A stretch of DNA of 64,000 nucleotides. Source: Mesorhizobium qingshengii (lineage in GTDB: Bacteria; Pseudomonadota; Alphaproteobacteria; Rhizobiales; Rhizobiaceae). A model generated the notes under the pieces. That model was not told the origin of the DNA, did no database searches, and was given only the letters and a program-made list of their open reading frames with translations. The DNA is taken from assembly GCF_027563465.1 (NCBI RefSeq), contig NZ_JAPFQA010000001.1:124001-188000 (forward strand). The letters run 5' to 3'. Both the position numbers and the translations under genes were made by a program. Shown piece after piece: positions 41,952 through 51,135 of the stretch (its first letter is position 1; each line of letters opens with the position of its first letter).

Positions 41952-43418
41952 TCACTCCTCCTCATATGCATCTCGGAAATCAGCGCCGATTTCGCCAAGA
42001 AAGCTCTTTTCAGCGCTCTCGGCGATTTCACGATGGCGTTTCTGGTAAAGCTCCCACAGCTTGGCGCCACGCCCGCCCGAAAGCAGGGTGCCGATCGCGG
42101 AATTCGATTTCAGCTCTTCCTCGATCACCGCCGGGTCGAAACGGTCGATCATCCGCCGCAAGGCGCCCTGCACGCCGCGCCAGGCGCGCACGTGATGCTG
42201 CGCGAGATCGCGAACCGCGTCGGCGATTGCCGCTTCGCCGGCGAGAAATCCGGGGCTGCGCTCGGCAATAAGCGTCACGATGGCGTCGTCGACCGTCGGC
42301 AGAAACTTGAGGGGATTGACTTCGGAGGCGCCGACCATGGTCTGGGCGACGCGAGCGTTTCCCTTCTCCTCCGCCCGTTTGCGCAGAAGCTGCATCAGGC
42401 CTTCCATCATCAGCCGATATTCGCGACCGAACTTCTCCATTTCCGCGATGCTGTCACGCCCCGGGAAATCGGCTTCCTCGACGCCCATGCCGTGCAGGAA
42501 TGCCGTGCGAAGCGCCATCTCCGCATGCGGCGCTGCCGACGGGCGGGTGGATTTGGGAGCGGCACCTGTCCGTGCTGGTGGCGGGACATCCGCCGCTTGC
42601 ACGGGTAAATCCCACGGATTGGCGGATTGTGGTCGTTGGGCGATGTGCTCGCGCTGTCCGGTCGAGCCAGCGCCGTTCGCCGAACTGGGCGCCGCGGCTG
42701 GTCCGAAACCAAAATCATCTTTGAAATCGGACAGCTTTCCACGAGCGAGTTCGGCCGCGCGGCCGGGCGATGGCACCGGGTCGAGGCTGAATGGGTCCGC
42801 CGGGTTCGCCGCGCCGCCCGGTTCGAGATAGGCGGCGTCTTTCGACACAGGCGTCGAGACCGGATCGAGGCTGAACGGGTCGTCGAAGGCAGGTGAGCCG
42901 CGCTGGCTGGAACTGGCCCGCTCGAACGCGCCTGGAACCGGCTGCTCGAACGGGTTCGGCAGGTCGGCCGGGCGTGGCCGCCGCGGCTCTTCTTCGACCG
43001 TGGCGGAAAAGAAGTCGTCGCGGCCGATGCTCACCGGCGCCCGCGATGCCGGCGGCAGGCGTTCCGGAACCGGCTGGCCGGCTGCCGGCGCTTGGGCGGT
43101 TGGCGTCTGCAGGTCGACATATACGATGTAGTCGCCCAGTCTCAGCCGCATGCCGCTTTGAAGGCGCGTCGACTTACCGGCACCGAGCGGGCTGTCAGAG
43201 TCGTTTATGAACAATCCGCTGCTCGACGTGTCGGTGACGAAATATCCATCTCGCCCGCCCGAGATCCTGCAGTGAGCCCGCGAAACGAACATGTCGGGAT
43301 CGTCGATCTGCCAGCCCGCGTCCGCGCTGCGGCCGATCACCAACTCGCCCTCGTCCAGTCGGGTCTGCCGTACCGCCTGGGTGCGTGGCCCTTGCTCTAG
43401 CGTCAGCAGCAGACTCAT
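41952..43418 (-). CDS. tagH: FHA-domain T6SS protein (TagH/Fha), main-operon copy
   Basis: 488 residues from ATG 43418, which overlaps the tssG stop as ATGA. FHA domain at about 1-115 (ELVIGRSADAGWQIDD, FVSRAHCRISGGRDGYFVTD, SSSGLFINDSDSPLG). A long Pro/Ser/Ala-rich linker (115-300) contains two copies of DPFSLDPV. The C-terminal T6SS-FHA domain follows (MALRTAFLHGMGVEEADFPG, EVNPLKFLPTVDDAIVTL). It should bind phosphothreonine made by PpkA and control assembly with TagF. The linker is much longer than in the second FHA protein. Confidence 0.9.
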   Translation of the reverse strand: MSLLLTLEQGPRTQAVRQTRLDEGELVIGRSADAGWQIDDPDMFVSRAHCRISGGRDGYFVTDTSSSGLFINDSDSPLGAGKSTRLQSGMRLRLGDYIVYVDLQTPTAQAPAAGQPVPERLPPASRAPVSIGRDDFFSATVEEEPRRPRPADLPNPFEQPVPGAFERASSSQRGSPAFDDPFSLDPVSTPVSKDAAYLEPGGAANPADPFSLDPVPSPGRAAELARGKLSDFKDDFGFGPAAAPSSANGAGSTGQREHIAQRPQSANPWDLPVQAADVPPPARTGAAPKSTRPSAAPHAEMALRTAFLHGMGVEEADFPGRDSIAEMEKFGREYRLMMEGLMQLLRKRAEEKGNARVAQTMVGASEVNPLKFLPTVDDAIVTLIAERSPGFLAGEAAIADAVRDLAQHHVRAWRGVQGALRRMIDRFDPAVIEEELKSNSAIGTLLSGGRGAKLWELYQKRHREIAESAEKSFLGEIGADFRDAYEEE

Positions 43419-44482
43419 GCCGCGACCTCCGCCATTTCCGGCCGCCATCCGACGATTGTCCGCAGCCGCATGTCGTCAGCATCGCCCCTTTCAGCGGGCC
43501 GCGCAAGCCAGGCGGTCCGGCCGAGCTGAACCGCCCCGATACGCGGCGGCGGAACTGCTTCACGCGCCAGCACGATGCGCAGGTCAACGTCGAGCGATTC
43601 CCCGACCATGTCGCGAACGGCCCGCTTGAACAGTTTGAGCCGCGGGCCTCCCGGCAGGAATGCCTTGAAGTCCTCATAGCCCAGCGGGCCGACACGCAGT
43701 TCGATCCTGCTTTGGCGGTTGAAAACGCGCGGGCCGATCGTCGCCCCCCGGCCGAGCCCCGCATAGGCTTTTGCAAGGCGGGTCTGGAGCCCGGTTGGTA
43801 TGGTCATCCAGGCGGCGATGAACTCCTTGATCTGAACCGGCACCTTGAACGCTTCCGCCAGGAACAGCGTCAGCCGTTCCGGGCCGTCGACCTGGTTGGC
43901 GAGCGAAGCCGCCTGGCGAAGCTTCACCGTATCGAGATCGGCGTTCTGGGTGCCGGGAAGTCCGATCCCGGCCATGGCTTCAAGCATGGCGCGAACGCGC
44001 CCACCGACCGCGCGTTCGACCTGTACGGCCGGATGCGCATCCGCCCACGCCCGATAATACAGGGCGATCAAGCGATGCTGCAGAATGTTGACGAAGTCCA
44101 GGAATGTCGTGTCACTGGTCTGCTGCGCATCGGCGCCGGTGAACCAGCGCTGCGACAGGCGATCGAGCACCCAGCGGGTCAAATGGAGCGGCAGCGGACC
44201 TTCAGGTCCCATCAGGCCGAGATTTGTGACCGTAACCCTGGCCGGGGCCTTGTCCTTTGCTTCGCGGAATTCAACCACGTCCCTGGCCGAAAAGCTGAGA
44301 CGCACATGCTGTCCGAGCCTTGCCGGCTCGCGCTCCGGCGAGCCGGAATGACCGAACAGTCCGCCCCTGCGTTCGAGCCGGCGCAGCAGCTCGAAGAAGT
44401 CGAACGTCTCGGACAGTTCCTCGGCCCGGTTCGGGTCGACCGCGTCTAGATCAGGTAGCGATTGCCGGGCGTCATCGGCCAT
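43415..44482 (-). CDS. tssG: TssG baseplate protein
   Basis: 355 residues from ATG 44482, overlapping the tssF end by 37 bases. Signature segments are FDFFELLRRLERRGGLFG, ARDVVEFREA, GLMGPEGPLPLHLTRWVLDR, DFVNILQHRLIALYYRAWAD and the C-terminal ELRVGPLGYEDFKAFLPGG. TssG with two TssF subunits and TssE forms the wedge of the T6SS baseplate. Cytoplasmic. The frame stays open to 44653, but the extra leader lies wholly within tssF and is not conserved-looking. Confidence 0.92.
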   Translation of the reverse strand: MADDARQSLPDLDAVDPNRAEELSETFDFFELLRRLERRGGLFGHSGSPEREPARLGQHVRLSFSARDVVEFREAKDKAPARVTVTNLGLMGPEGPLPLHLTRWVLDRLSQRWFTGADAQQTSDTTFLDFVNILQHRLIALYYRAWADAHPAVQVERAVGGRVRAMLEAMAGIGLPGTQNADLDTVKLRQAASLANQVDGPERLTLFLAEAFKVPVQIKEFIAAWMTIPTGLQTRLAKAYAGLGRGATIGPRVFNRQSRIELRVGPLGYEDFKAFLPGGPRLKLFKRAVRDMVGESLDVDLRIVLAREAVPPPRIGAVQLGRTAWLARPAERGDADDMRLRTIVGWRPEMAEVAA

Positions 44483-46320
44483 GGCACATCCTCCTGCTTC
44501 TGCAACAGCCGCGTACGGGTTCGCACAAAGCCGTTTATACCGGCATGACGGGCAAACAGCCGTGCAAGCAAGGCCGAAAGCAGCAATGTGCTCTGCCCTG
44601 CCAGGACTGACTGATCCACTTGCAATGTCACTTCCGTACCGCGTCCGAAGCACATTGGCCCGTCGATCTGCAGCCTTTCGATGACCGACCGCGAGTCGAT
44701 GCGGACGATCGAATGCACGTTGCGGGCCAGGCTCGGATCGCCCCGGTCGGCATAAAGATCGAGCAGCGCATGCAGCGGATCGACGCCGCGGCCTTCCTTG
44801 GCAAGGCTGAGAAAGTTGAGCGCCAGCTGCGCCACCAGCCGCCAGGCGAGATTGTCGGCCCGGGATTCGCCCGCTGCGCCCGCCGGCAGCGCCGCGGGGA
44901 TGGCCGGGCGAGGCGGACGCAACGCGCCGAGAAGCCGGACCGTTTCGACCGGGTCGCCGGCCTCCAGCGTCAAGGTGGGATTGTCATCGAGGATCGGCAG
45001 GTCGCGGTTGGTGCAGAGCGCCACGATGTCGACACGCTTCAGCGGCCGGTTCGCCTGGCTTTCCACCGGGCGTGAAATCGCCAGGAAAACATCGTCCCCT
45101 GTGTAGGAAGTGCGGGTCAGGCCGTCGCGCCGCTCCTCTTCCGTCGCGCGCCGTGGGCGCCGCTCGGTGGAATAGACCCAGCCACTGCCGCGGTTTTGCC
45201 CCAGACTGAAGAGCTCGGGAATTTCGGCGTCGCCGCCTTCGGTGTCGGCGTCCTCGACGCGGATGACTCGGTAGATTTCGAAGTCGCGCGCCCGCGTGCG
45301 GTCGGCATGCAGCACCTGGCGCGTCTTGCGCGGGTCGAGCTCGATGACGTTGCACTCACGCTCGAAGAGATTGATGATCGGCGTTGCAAAAAGTTCGAAA
45401 TCGGCCGGTGTCAGGTCGGCAAGCTCAGGCACTGGACGCCTGAACATGAAGATGATCTCGAGCCCGGCCGCGCATTTGCGCACGACAGGCTGCAGGCCCG
45501 ATATCCGCACGTAGTGGAAGCGCTCGGGCATCATGAAATATTCGCGCAGCAGACGGTACCCCTCGAATGTCGGACGGGTACGGGGCATCAGGGCCTCGTC
45601 GTCGCTGATGCCGATCATTTCGGGTTCCGGCAAGGGCGATACGGGATTGGTCTTGCCTTCCGCGCGTGCGCCAATGGCCGAGCAGGCGCCGAAGATCGCG
45701 TCGAAAAGCAGTGGTGCTTTGGTGCGCCCGGCGAAGTAGAGATCGAGCTGGTCGAGCGACAGTTCGTCGAGCCTGCCTTTTCCGGTCCGAGCCAGCACGA
45801 TGCGGAGCGCCGCCTCGCCGCCCACACCGCCGACCGGCGCCATGCCGCCCGCCGCCAGCGCGCTGCGATCTTGAAAATAGCTTACCGAAGTGACCGCTAT
45901 CGGCCACAGCGTGATATCCTGGGCGGTGGTGAACGTGCAGCGCGTCGAAAGGCCGGGCTGCAGGCTGGAGACCAGCCGGGTGCCGCGCTTGACGACATGG
46001 CCGGCAACCATTGTCTGGACCTGCTGGCCGGGTTTCAGCACCACCATCGCCGTTGCCGGCGCCGGCGTGACCAGGTCGGGATAGAGGACGTCCAGCACGC
46101 TGCGTGAAAACCGCGAGCGTTCCGCATCAACCTTCAGCCGGGTGCGCGCGGCGAGGAAAGCGACGCCGTCGAGCAACCGCTCGACATACGGATCCGGACA
46201 CGGGACCGTGTCGAGCGACAGGTTGCGCGCCACCGCCGGATGCATGTCGGCGAATTCCGCCGCGAGTGCACGGATATGGGTCAGTTCCTCCTCGTAATAT
46301 TCTACGAAGACCCGATCCAT
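44446..46320 (-). CDS. tssF: TssF baseplate protein
   Basis: 624 residues, normal for TssF. It opens with FVEYYEEELTHIRALAAEFA, DMHPAVARNLSL and PYVERLLDGVAFLAARTRLK, all typical, and continues with LYFAGRTKAPLLFDAIFGAC, CNVIELDPRKTRQVLHAD and the closing VTLQVDQSVLAGQSTLLLSA. It forms the core of the baseplate wedge with TssG, TssE and TssK. It is 1 base downstream of tssE, so the pair is co-translated. Confidence 0.94.
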   Translation of the reverse strand: MDRVFVEYYEEELTHIRALAAEFADMHPAVARNLSLDTVPCPDPYVERLLDGVAFLAARTRLKVDAERSRFSRSVLDVLYPDLVTPAPATAMVVLKPGQQVQTMVAGHVVKRGTRLVSSLQPGLSTRCTFTTAQDITLWPIAVTSVSYFQDRSALAAGGMAPVGGVGGEAALRIVLARTGKGRLDELSLDQLDLYFAGRTKAPLLFDAIFGACSAIGARAEGKTNPVSPLPEPEMIGISDDEALMPRTRPTFEGYRLLREYFMMPERFHYVRISGLQPVVRKCAAGLEIIFMFRRPVPELADLTPADFELFATPIINLFERECNVIELDPRKTRQVLHADRTRARDFEIYRVIRVEDADTEGGDAEIPELFSLGQNRGSGWVYSTERRPRRATEEERRDGLTRTSYTGDDVFLAISRPVESQANRPLKRVDIVALCTNRDLPILDDNPTLTLEAGDPVETVRLLGALRPPRPAIPAALPAGAAGESRADNLAWRLVAQLALNFLSLAKEGRGVDPLHALLDLYADRGDPSLARNVHSIVRIDSRSVIERLQIDGPMCFGRGTEVTLQVDQSVLAGQSTLLLSALLARLFARHAGINGFVRTRTRLLQKQEDVPWPMTPGNRYLI

Positions 46321-46321
46321 C

Positions 46322-47077
46322 TCAGGCTTCCCTAAATTCGGTCCGCGCCAAGCCGTTATCGAGATTGATCGTGGTGCGCAGCCGCATGCGTTCCGGCGTC
46401 GGCGTCATGATCAGCACCGCGTCTATCTCGATCTTCAAGCCCACGCTCTTGTCGCCAAGCGTCACCGCAACCTTCGTCGCGCTTTCCTTGAGACGTGGCT
46501 CGAACGTGGCAAGCACCGAGCGAATCTCGCGCGCCAGGGCTTCGCGATCAAAGTCGCGGGACGAACGACCGGAGAAGGAAGGCACACCGTAGTTGACCAC
46601 GCTTCGGCGCACCTCCGGAAAATCGGCGAGCGACGGCGGGTTGTCCGCCGCCTGCTCGCTTTCAAGATCGGACAGAAGCGGAACAGCCTCGAAACGCTCG
46701 GTGTTGAACAGAGCCTCGATGTCGCGCCGCACGGCCTCCCTGAGCACGCGGGCCGACACGACCACGCCTCGGCTTTCCATCTCCGCGCGATGCTGGGTCT
46801 GAAAGGCCAGGCGGTGCAGGCGCCGCTTTTGATCGGCCGTCAGCTCCGCATCGGCATCGATGAGCCGAGCACTGCCCGCGACCAGGGTCTCCAGCCGGTC
46901 CACGCCGAGCTCGTCCTGCAAGGCCTGGCGCAGCCCGTCTATCTCGGAGACCATGCCCGGCAGGTCGTTTACGAGGCGGTCCCAGAGGGAGGGCTGGACC
47001 GCTTCGCGTTTTGCTCGCGAACCGCCGGTAACCTGCAGCTTGTCCGCGCCGGGCCGCCGGCCCTCACTTGCCGACAT
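46322..47077 (-). CDS. tssE: TssE (gp25-like) baseplate protein with enlarged N-terminal half
   Basis: 251 residues from ATG 47077, overlapping the hcp stop by 14 bases; starts 6 or 33 bases upstream are also possible. The C-terminal 130 residues are the gp25-like lysozyme-related domain (REAVRRDIEALFNTERF, ADFPEVRRSVVNYGVPSFSG, EIRSVLATFEPRLKE). The N-terminal SLWDRLVNDLP motif is normal for TssE, but about 75 residues, mostly helical (LRQALQDELGVDRLETLVAG, ADQKRRLHRLAFQTQHRAEM), lie between the two. Usual TssE proteins are about 130-170 residues. TssE starts sheath polymerisation on the baseplate. Confidence 0.85.
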   Translation of the reverse strand: MSASEGRRPGADKLQVTGGSRAKREAVQPSLWDRLVNDLPGMVSEIDGLRQALQDELGVDRLETLVAGSARLIDADAELTADQKRRLHRLAFQTQHRAEMESRGVVVSARVLREAVRRDIEALFNTERFEAVPLLSDLESEQAADNPPSLADFPEVRRSVVNYGVPSFSGRSSRDFDREALAREIRSVLATFEPRLKESATKVAVTLGDKSVGLKIEIDAVLIMTPTPERMRLRTTINLDNGLARTEFREA

Positions 47078-47525
47078 AGACATCCATTTCGATTTCGTCA
47101 TTGCCGTCATAGACGAACTTGATCTTCTTGTAGGCGAAGCTGACCTCTTCCTCGATCAGGTCTTCCTCGTCCTCGGCCTGCGACATGTCATATTCCATGA
47201 TCGAGGCGTCGGTGAGGGTGACGACCAGGTAATCCTTGGTCTCGCCATCGATGGTGCGGCGTGCCGAGAACACCACTTCGTCCAGCGCCTTGTTCTCGAA
47301 CAGGGCTTTCTTCAGATAGGGCGAGGACTTGTCATAGTGCTTGGTGAACTTGATCATGCCCAAGGAAACGCGGCCACGGCGCGAGAGCGAATTTGGATCG
47401 TATGGAGCGACCATCTTGTAATCGACCCCATGGATTTCGATTTCATCCTCGTGGCCGTCTCGAACGCTTGGGCCTTTGATATCCGGAACTTTCAGAAAGC
47501 CATCAATCTTCATGGTTGTGGGCAT
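47064..47525 (-). CDS. hcp: Hcp (TssD) tube protein
   Basis: 153 residues. Hcp family by the pattern MKIDGFLKVPDIKGPSVRDG, then HGVDYKMVAPYD, ISLGMIKFTKHYDKSSPYL-like core (actual SLGMIKFTKHYDKSSPYLKK), DYLVVTLTDASIMEYDM and FAYKKIKFVYDG. Hexameric rings stack to form the inner tube that is propelled out with VgrG. It is the only hcp in the window, so both TssL/TssM sets would have to share it. It lies between tssC (45 bases upstream) and tssE. Confidence 0.93.
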   Translation of the reverse strand: MPTTMKIDGFLKVPDIKGPSVRDGHEDEIEIHGVDYKMVAPYDPNSLSRRGRVSLGMIKFTKHYDKSSPYLKKALFENKALDEVVFSARRTIDGETKDYLVVTLTDASIMEYDMSQAEDEEDLIEEEVSFAYKKIKFVYDGNDEIEMDVYVGK

Positions 47526-47570
47526 TGTCTTTCTCCACCGCTTTCAAAACCAAGATATTGTTGCTGTTGA

Positions 47571-49076
47571 TCAAGTCTTCACGGACGGCAGTTCCGACAC
47601 CAGTCGGAGCGAGGCATTGATGCCCTCCAACTGGTAATGCGGACGCAGATAGAAGCGGGCATTGTAGTAGCCGGGCCGCCCCTCCACGCTGTCCACCTGG
47701 ACCTCGGCGGCGGCAAGCGGGCGCTTGGCGCGCGCCTTGTCGTCGGCAAAGGCCGGGTTGGCCAGCACGTAGCGGTTGATCCATTCGGTCAACCAGATCT
47801 GCATGTCGGAGCGCTCCTTGAACGAGCCGACCTTGTCGCGTGCAATCGCCTTGAGGTAGTGCGCAAAGCGCGAGACCGGGAAGAGATAGGGCAGGTTGGC
47901 GCTCAGCCGTTCATTGGACTGAGCGTCGGGATCGACCAGCCGTCCCGCCCGTGTCTCGTCGTCCTGCAGCGAGTGTGCGCCGATGAAGGCCGCGAGATCG
48001 GTATTCTTCCGATGCAGGATGGGCATCAGGCCGAGCTTGGCCAGTTCCGCCTCGCGCCGGTCGTCGATGGCGACTTCCGTCGGGCATTTCATCGCTATCG
48101 ACCCGTCATCGGTCGGGAAGCTGTGCACCGGCAGGTTGAGGACCGTGCCGCCATTCTCGACGCCGCGGATCTGCGTGCCCCAGCCATAGAGCTTGTGGCT
48201 GCGGTTTATGTTCACGCCCATCGGGAAGGCGGCGTTCATCCAGACATATTTGTTGTGGTCGCCCTGCACCTCTTCCTCGAAGGTGAAGCCCTTCACCGGA
48301 ACGGTATCCGTGCCATATGGCAGCCGCGCCAGGACGCGGGGCATGGTCAGGCCGATGTAGCGGGCGTCCTCGCTCTCGCGCAGCGACTGCCACGAGGCAT
48401 AGGCCGGGTTGGAGACGATCTGCTGCAGGTCTTGCGGGTTCGGCAATTCCTGCCAGCTGTCCATGCGGAACAGGCGCGGCGAGGCGGCTGCGATGAACGG
48501 GGTGTGCGCCGAAGCACAGATGCCGGAGATATTGCGCAGCAGGCCGACGTCGCGCGGGTGGTTGGAGAATTCGTAGGCGCCAATCACGCAGCCGATCGGC
48601 TCGCCGCCAAGCATCGAATACTCGTCCGTATAGACTTTCTTGAAGATCGGGCTCTGATCCCACATCTGGCCTTCATAGTCTTCGAGCGTGTCGGCCAGCT
48701 GCTCCTTGGAAATGTTCATCACCCGGATCTTCAGCTTCTGATCCGTCTCGGTGTTGTTGACGAGGTACCAGAGGCCGCGCCATGTGCCTTCCATTTCGCG
48801 CACTTCCGGCGCGTGCAGGATCTCGTTGACCTGGGTCGTCAGCATCTTGTCGATGCCGGCGATGAGCGACTTGATCGACTTGATCGCATTCGACGAGATG
48901 GTCGTGGTATCGGAACGGGATTGCGCCGCGAGCGCAAGATTGCGCACGAGTTGCTGCAGCTTCTCGCTGTCGTCCTTCTTGACCTTGAAATCCTTCTCGA
49001 GGAGTCCGCTGAATTCGCCGAGGTCTATGGCTTCGGCCTCGGCGGCGACGGCGGCGGTCTTTTGCTGTTCGGCCAT
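47571..49076 (-). CDS. tssC: TssC large sheath subunit
   Basis: 501 residues, the normal size. Landmarks: VNEILHAPEVREMEGTWRGL, WYLVNNTETDQKLKIRVMNI, EYSMLGGEPIGCVIGAYEFS, AHTPFIAAASPRLFRMDSW and the C-terminal PGYYNARFYLRPHYQLEGIN. TssC and TssB heterodimers form the contractile sheath around Hcp. It lies 3 bases after tssB. Confidence 0.96.
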   Translation of the reverse strand: MAEQQKTAAVAAEAEAIDLGEFSGLLEKDFKVKKDDSEKLQQLVRNLALAAQSRSDTTTISSNAIKSIKSLIAGIDKMLTTQVNEILHAPEVREMEGTWRGLWYLVNNTETDQKLKIRVMNISKEQLADTLEDYEGQMWDQSPIFKKVYTDEYSMLGGEPIGCVIGAYEFSNHPRDVGLLRNISGICASAHTPFIAAASPRLFRMDSWQELPNPQDLQQIVSNPAYASWQSLRESEDARYIGLTMPRVLARLPYGTDTVPVKGFTFEEEVQGDHNKYVWMNAAFPMGVNINRSHKLYGWGTQIRGVENGGTVLNLPVHSFPTDDGSIAMKCPTEVAIDDRREAELAKLGLMPILHRKNTDLAAFIGAHSLQDDETRAGRLVDPDAQSNERLSANLPYLFPVSRFAHYLKAIARDKVGSFKERSDMQIWLTEWINRYVLANPAFADDKARAKRPLAAAEVQVDSVEGRPGYYNARFYLRPHYQLEGINASLRLVSELPSVKT

Positions 49077-49079
49077 GAT

Positions 49080-49619
49080 CTATTCCCCAACCTTGTCGTC
49101 GTCGACCAGCGCCTGGCTGGCGATCTTGCCAAGAAGCGGTTCGTTGTTCAGAAGTTGCGCAATGCGCTTTTCAGCGTCGACGCGGCCATCCATGAAGCCC
49201 AGCAATTCCTCGAGCTGACGGCGCATCTTGAGGATTTCGGCCAGTTGCGGAACTTGCTCGGCGATCTTGTCCGGGGCGAAATCACCCATTTTGGTGAAGG
49301 TGAGATCGAGCGCCAGTTCCTCGTCGCGCTCCTGGCCTTCGGCCTGCGGCAGCGTGTTCTTCACCCGGGCTTTGACGCGGGGCCCGAGCGCCTCCATGAA
49401 CTTGGGGAAGCGGTTCGCGTCGGTCTCGACAAAGGCGCGGTCCAGCACCGACTTTGACGCTTCCTTGGTCTGCGAGGCGCCGGAAAGGTCGGCCATCACG
49501 CCCATGACAAACGGCAGTTCGATCGTCGTCGGGCTACCGTAGGTTTCCACGTCGTAGGCGATCTGCACCCGCGGCGCGCGATTTCGTTCGATGACCTTCG
49601 CTTTGCTTTCGGCTGGCAT
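49080..49619 (-). CDS. tssB: TssB small sheath subunit
   Basis: 179 residues, full length. Characteristic sequence: APRVQIAYDVETYGSPTTIE, LPFVMGVMADLSG, RFPKFMEALGPRVKARVKNT and FTKMGDFAPDKIAEQVPQLA. Pairs with TssC in the sheath; its helices are recognised by ClpV for recycling in many systems. It is 6 bases after tssA. Confidence 0.96.
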   Translation of the reverse strand: MPAESKAKVIERNRAPRVQIAYDVETYGSPTTIELPFVMGVMADLSGASQTKEASKSVLDRAFVETDANRFPKFMEALGPRVKARVKNTLPQAEGQERDEELALDLTFTKMGDFAPDKIAEQVPQLAEILKMRRQLEELLGFMDGRVDAEKRIAQLLNNEPLLGKIASQALVDDDKVGE

Positions 49620-49625
49620 GTGCTG

Positions 49626-50798
49626 TTACCTTTCATCCTTCTGAGCCGTCTTCTTGACATCGGGAACGCCGGCAAGGAGCCGGAATTCCTTCAGCCCAGA
49701 CGGGGCGAGATCTTCCATCAGTTCAACGAAATCCATATGCACCATCCGGCGCACGCGCCGCGCCAGGTGCGGAATCGGGCTTGACGGTTCGGTGCGGTCA
49801 TAGAAGGCGACGACGAGGTCGAGGCATCTCACCACGTCGTCGCGCGAGGAAATCCGGTCAGGAAGCCCCGTGCTCGAGTCCGCGTAGCTTGCCATACTTG
49901 CCATAGTATCGGCTCCATGACCGTTTCGAGCAGGCATTGTCTGTTCTGTTGGCGAGGGCGGCTTGGCCGCGCCATTCGTCACGGGGTCGGCGCTCGAATT
50001 CCGTTCGAGGGTCGTCAGCAAACGCTGCAGAAACCGTTTTAATTCCGGAACGGGAGCGCCGCCGCCCTCGAGACGAGCGTTGAGGGCGGTCTCGACCGCA
50101 TCAAGGGCCGCGATCGCTGCCCGGGCGTCGGCCACGAGCGAGACCATCTCGGCGTTGGCTTGATCAATCTGTGCCGCGCATCCGGCACGCACCCGGTTCA
50201 ACATTTGTCCGTGCGCGCTGACCAGCGCGGCCTTTTCCGCCGCATTCAACCCCGAGGCTGCTTCCTGGAGCATGACACGGTCGTCGAGCGCGCCTTGTTC
50301 CAGATCGCGTCCAGTGATTGGCCCGATCGAGCGTGGCGCAAAGAACGTCATTTGCCGCAGGTTCGCCAGCAGCCCGTCCTGACCGTTCTGGAGGTCGGTC
50401 AGCGCGTTGATACGACGCAAGGCGGCATCGCGCGGCGAAGCGTTGGGCCGCAGTGCCGGATGCATGGTTTTCCAATGCTGGTCGAAGGTCTGCGCAATGA
50501 GGGTCAGACCCTGCGCGAGCCCGGCCAGTCCTTGTTCATTGGCCAGCGCGCGCGTGACGACGACGAGCAGGCGCAGGTCCCGGCCATGCGCGCGCAATTC
50601 CTCCGCCTTTGCCAGAACCGCGGGCCAGTCGACCGGGATGGTGCTTTGCGAGGTGGGCTTGTTGCGCCCGTCGTGGACGACCTTGACCTGGAGTTCCGTC
50701 AGGCGCTCCAGCTCGTGAAAAGCCGGGTCGTTGCGCAAATCCTCCCCGGACGGATTCTCACCGTCGAGCGGACTAAGCCAGAGTGCGACATCAATCAC
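49626..50798 (-). CDS. tssA: TssA baseplate/tail-priming protein
   Basis: 390 residues from GTG 50798. The N-terminal ImpA domain is clear (WLSPLDGENPSGEDLRNDPA, FHELERLTELQ, QTFDQHWKTMHPALRPN). The C-terminal end (IPHLARRVRRMVHMDFVELM) resembles the short class of TssA proteins that act at the baseplate. It is the first gene of the long minus-strand T6SS operon and diverges from clpV. Confidence 0.9.
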   Translation of the reverse strand: MIDVALWLSPLDGENPSGEDLRNDPAFHELERLTELQVKVVHDGRNKPTSQSTIPVDWPAVLAKAEELRAHGRDLRLLVVVTRALANEQGLAGLAQGLTLIAQTFDQHWKTMHPALRPNASPRDAALRRINALTDLQNGQDGLLANLRQMTFFAPRSIGPITGRDLEQGALDDRVMLQEAASGLNAAEKAALVSAHGQMLNRVRAGCAAQIDQANAEMVSLVADARAAIAALDAVETALNARLEGGGAPVPELKRFLQRLLTTLERNSSADPVTNGAAKPPSPTEQTMPARNGHGADTMASMASYADSSTGLPDRISSRDDVVRCLDLVVAFYDRTEPSSPIPHLARRVRRMVHMDFVELMEDLAPSGLKEFRLLAGVPDVKKTAQKDER

Positions 50799-51135
50799 AC
50801 CAACCCCCAGCGACCGGCCTCAAACCGTACCTGACCCAACGTTACCACACCGTTGTACTTTACCACAATTCAACGACTGCTCAAAAATTAACGGAAGCTA
50901 AACGCAGCCGCTTCTTGAGTGCCGAAACCCTTGGCGAGATTGCCGAACCCAGTATGTGAAATGCATCGCATAGGGGCGCCCGATTCCGTGGTCATTTGCA
51001 GCCAGCGCTGCGGAACTTTCCACAAACGGAAGAAGCCAGCTGAATCGGGGCGTCGAGACCTCGTCCATCACGCGCTTTGTCAAGTGACCGCTTATGTGGC
51101 AGGTTATCGACTGGCAGATTGCAGGAGCACGTTCG
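50799..51135. promoter_or_regulatory. Divergent promoter region between tssA and clpV
   Basis: 337 bases that must drive the main T6SS operon leftwards and clpV rightwards. Near tssA there is a direct repeat, TTACCACA at 50842-50849 and again at 50860-50867, an 18-base period. I saw no -24/-12 element with correct spacing. GCAGGAG at 51121-51127 is the clpV ribosome site. Confidence 0.5.
50842..50867. repeat. TTACCACA direct repeat upstream of tssA
   Basis: Two identical octamers with an 18-base period, 44-69 bases upstream of the tssA start codon (reads TGTGGTAA on the coding strand). Could be an activator or repressor site; no known regulator is assigned. Confidence 0.4.

Noticed and set aside
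50921..51120. Possible sigma-54 promoter elements upstream of clpV (TTGGCGAGATTGCC; TGGCAG...TTGC)
   Set aside because: The GG-to-GC spacing is wrong for a -24/-12 promoter.
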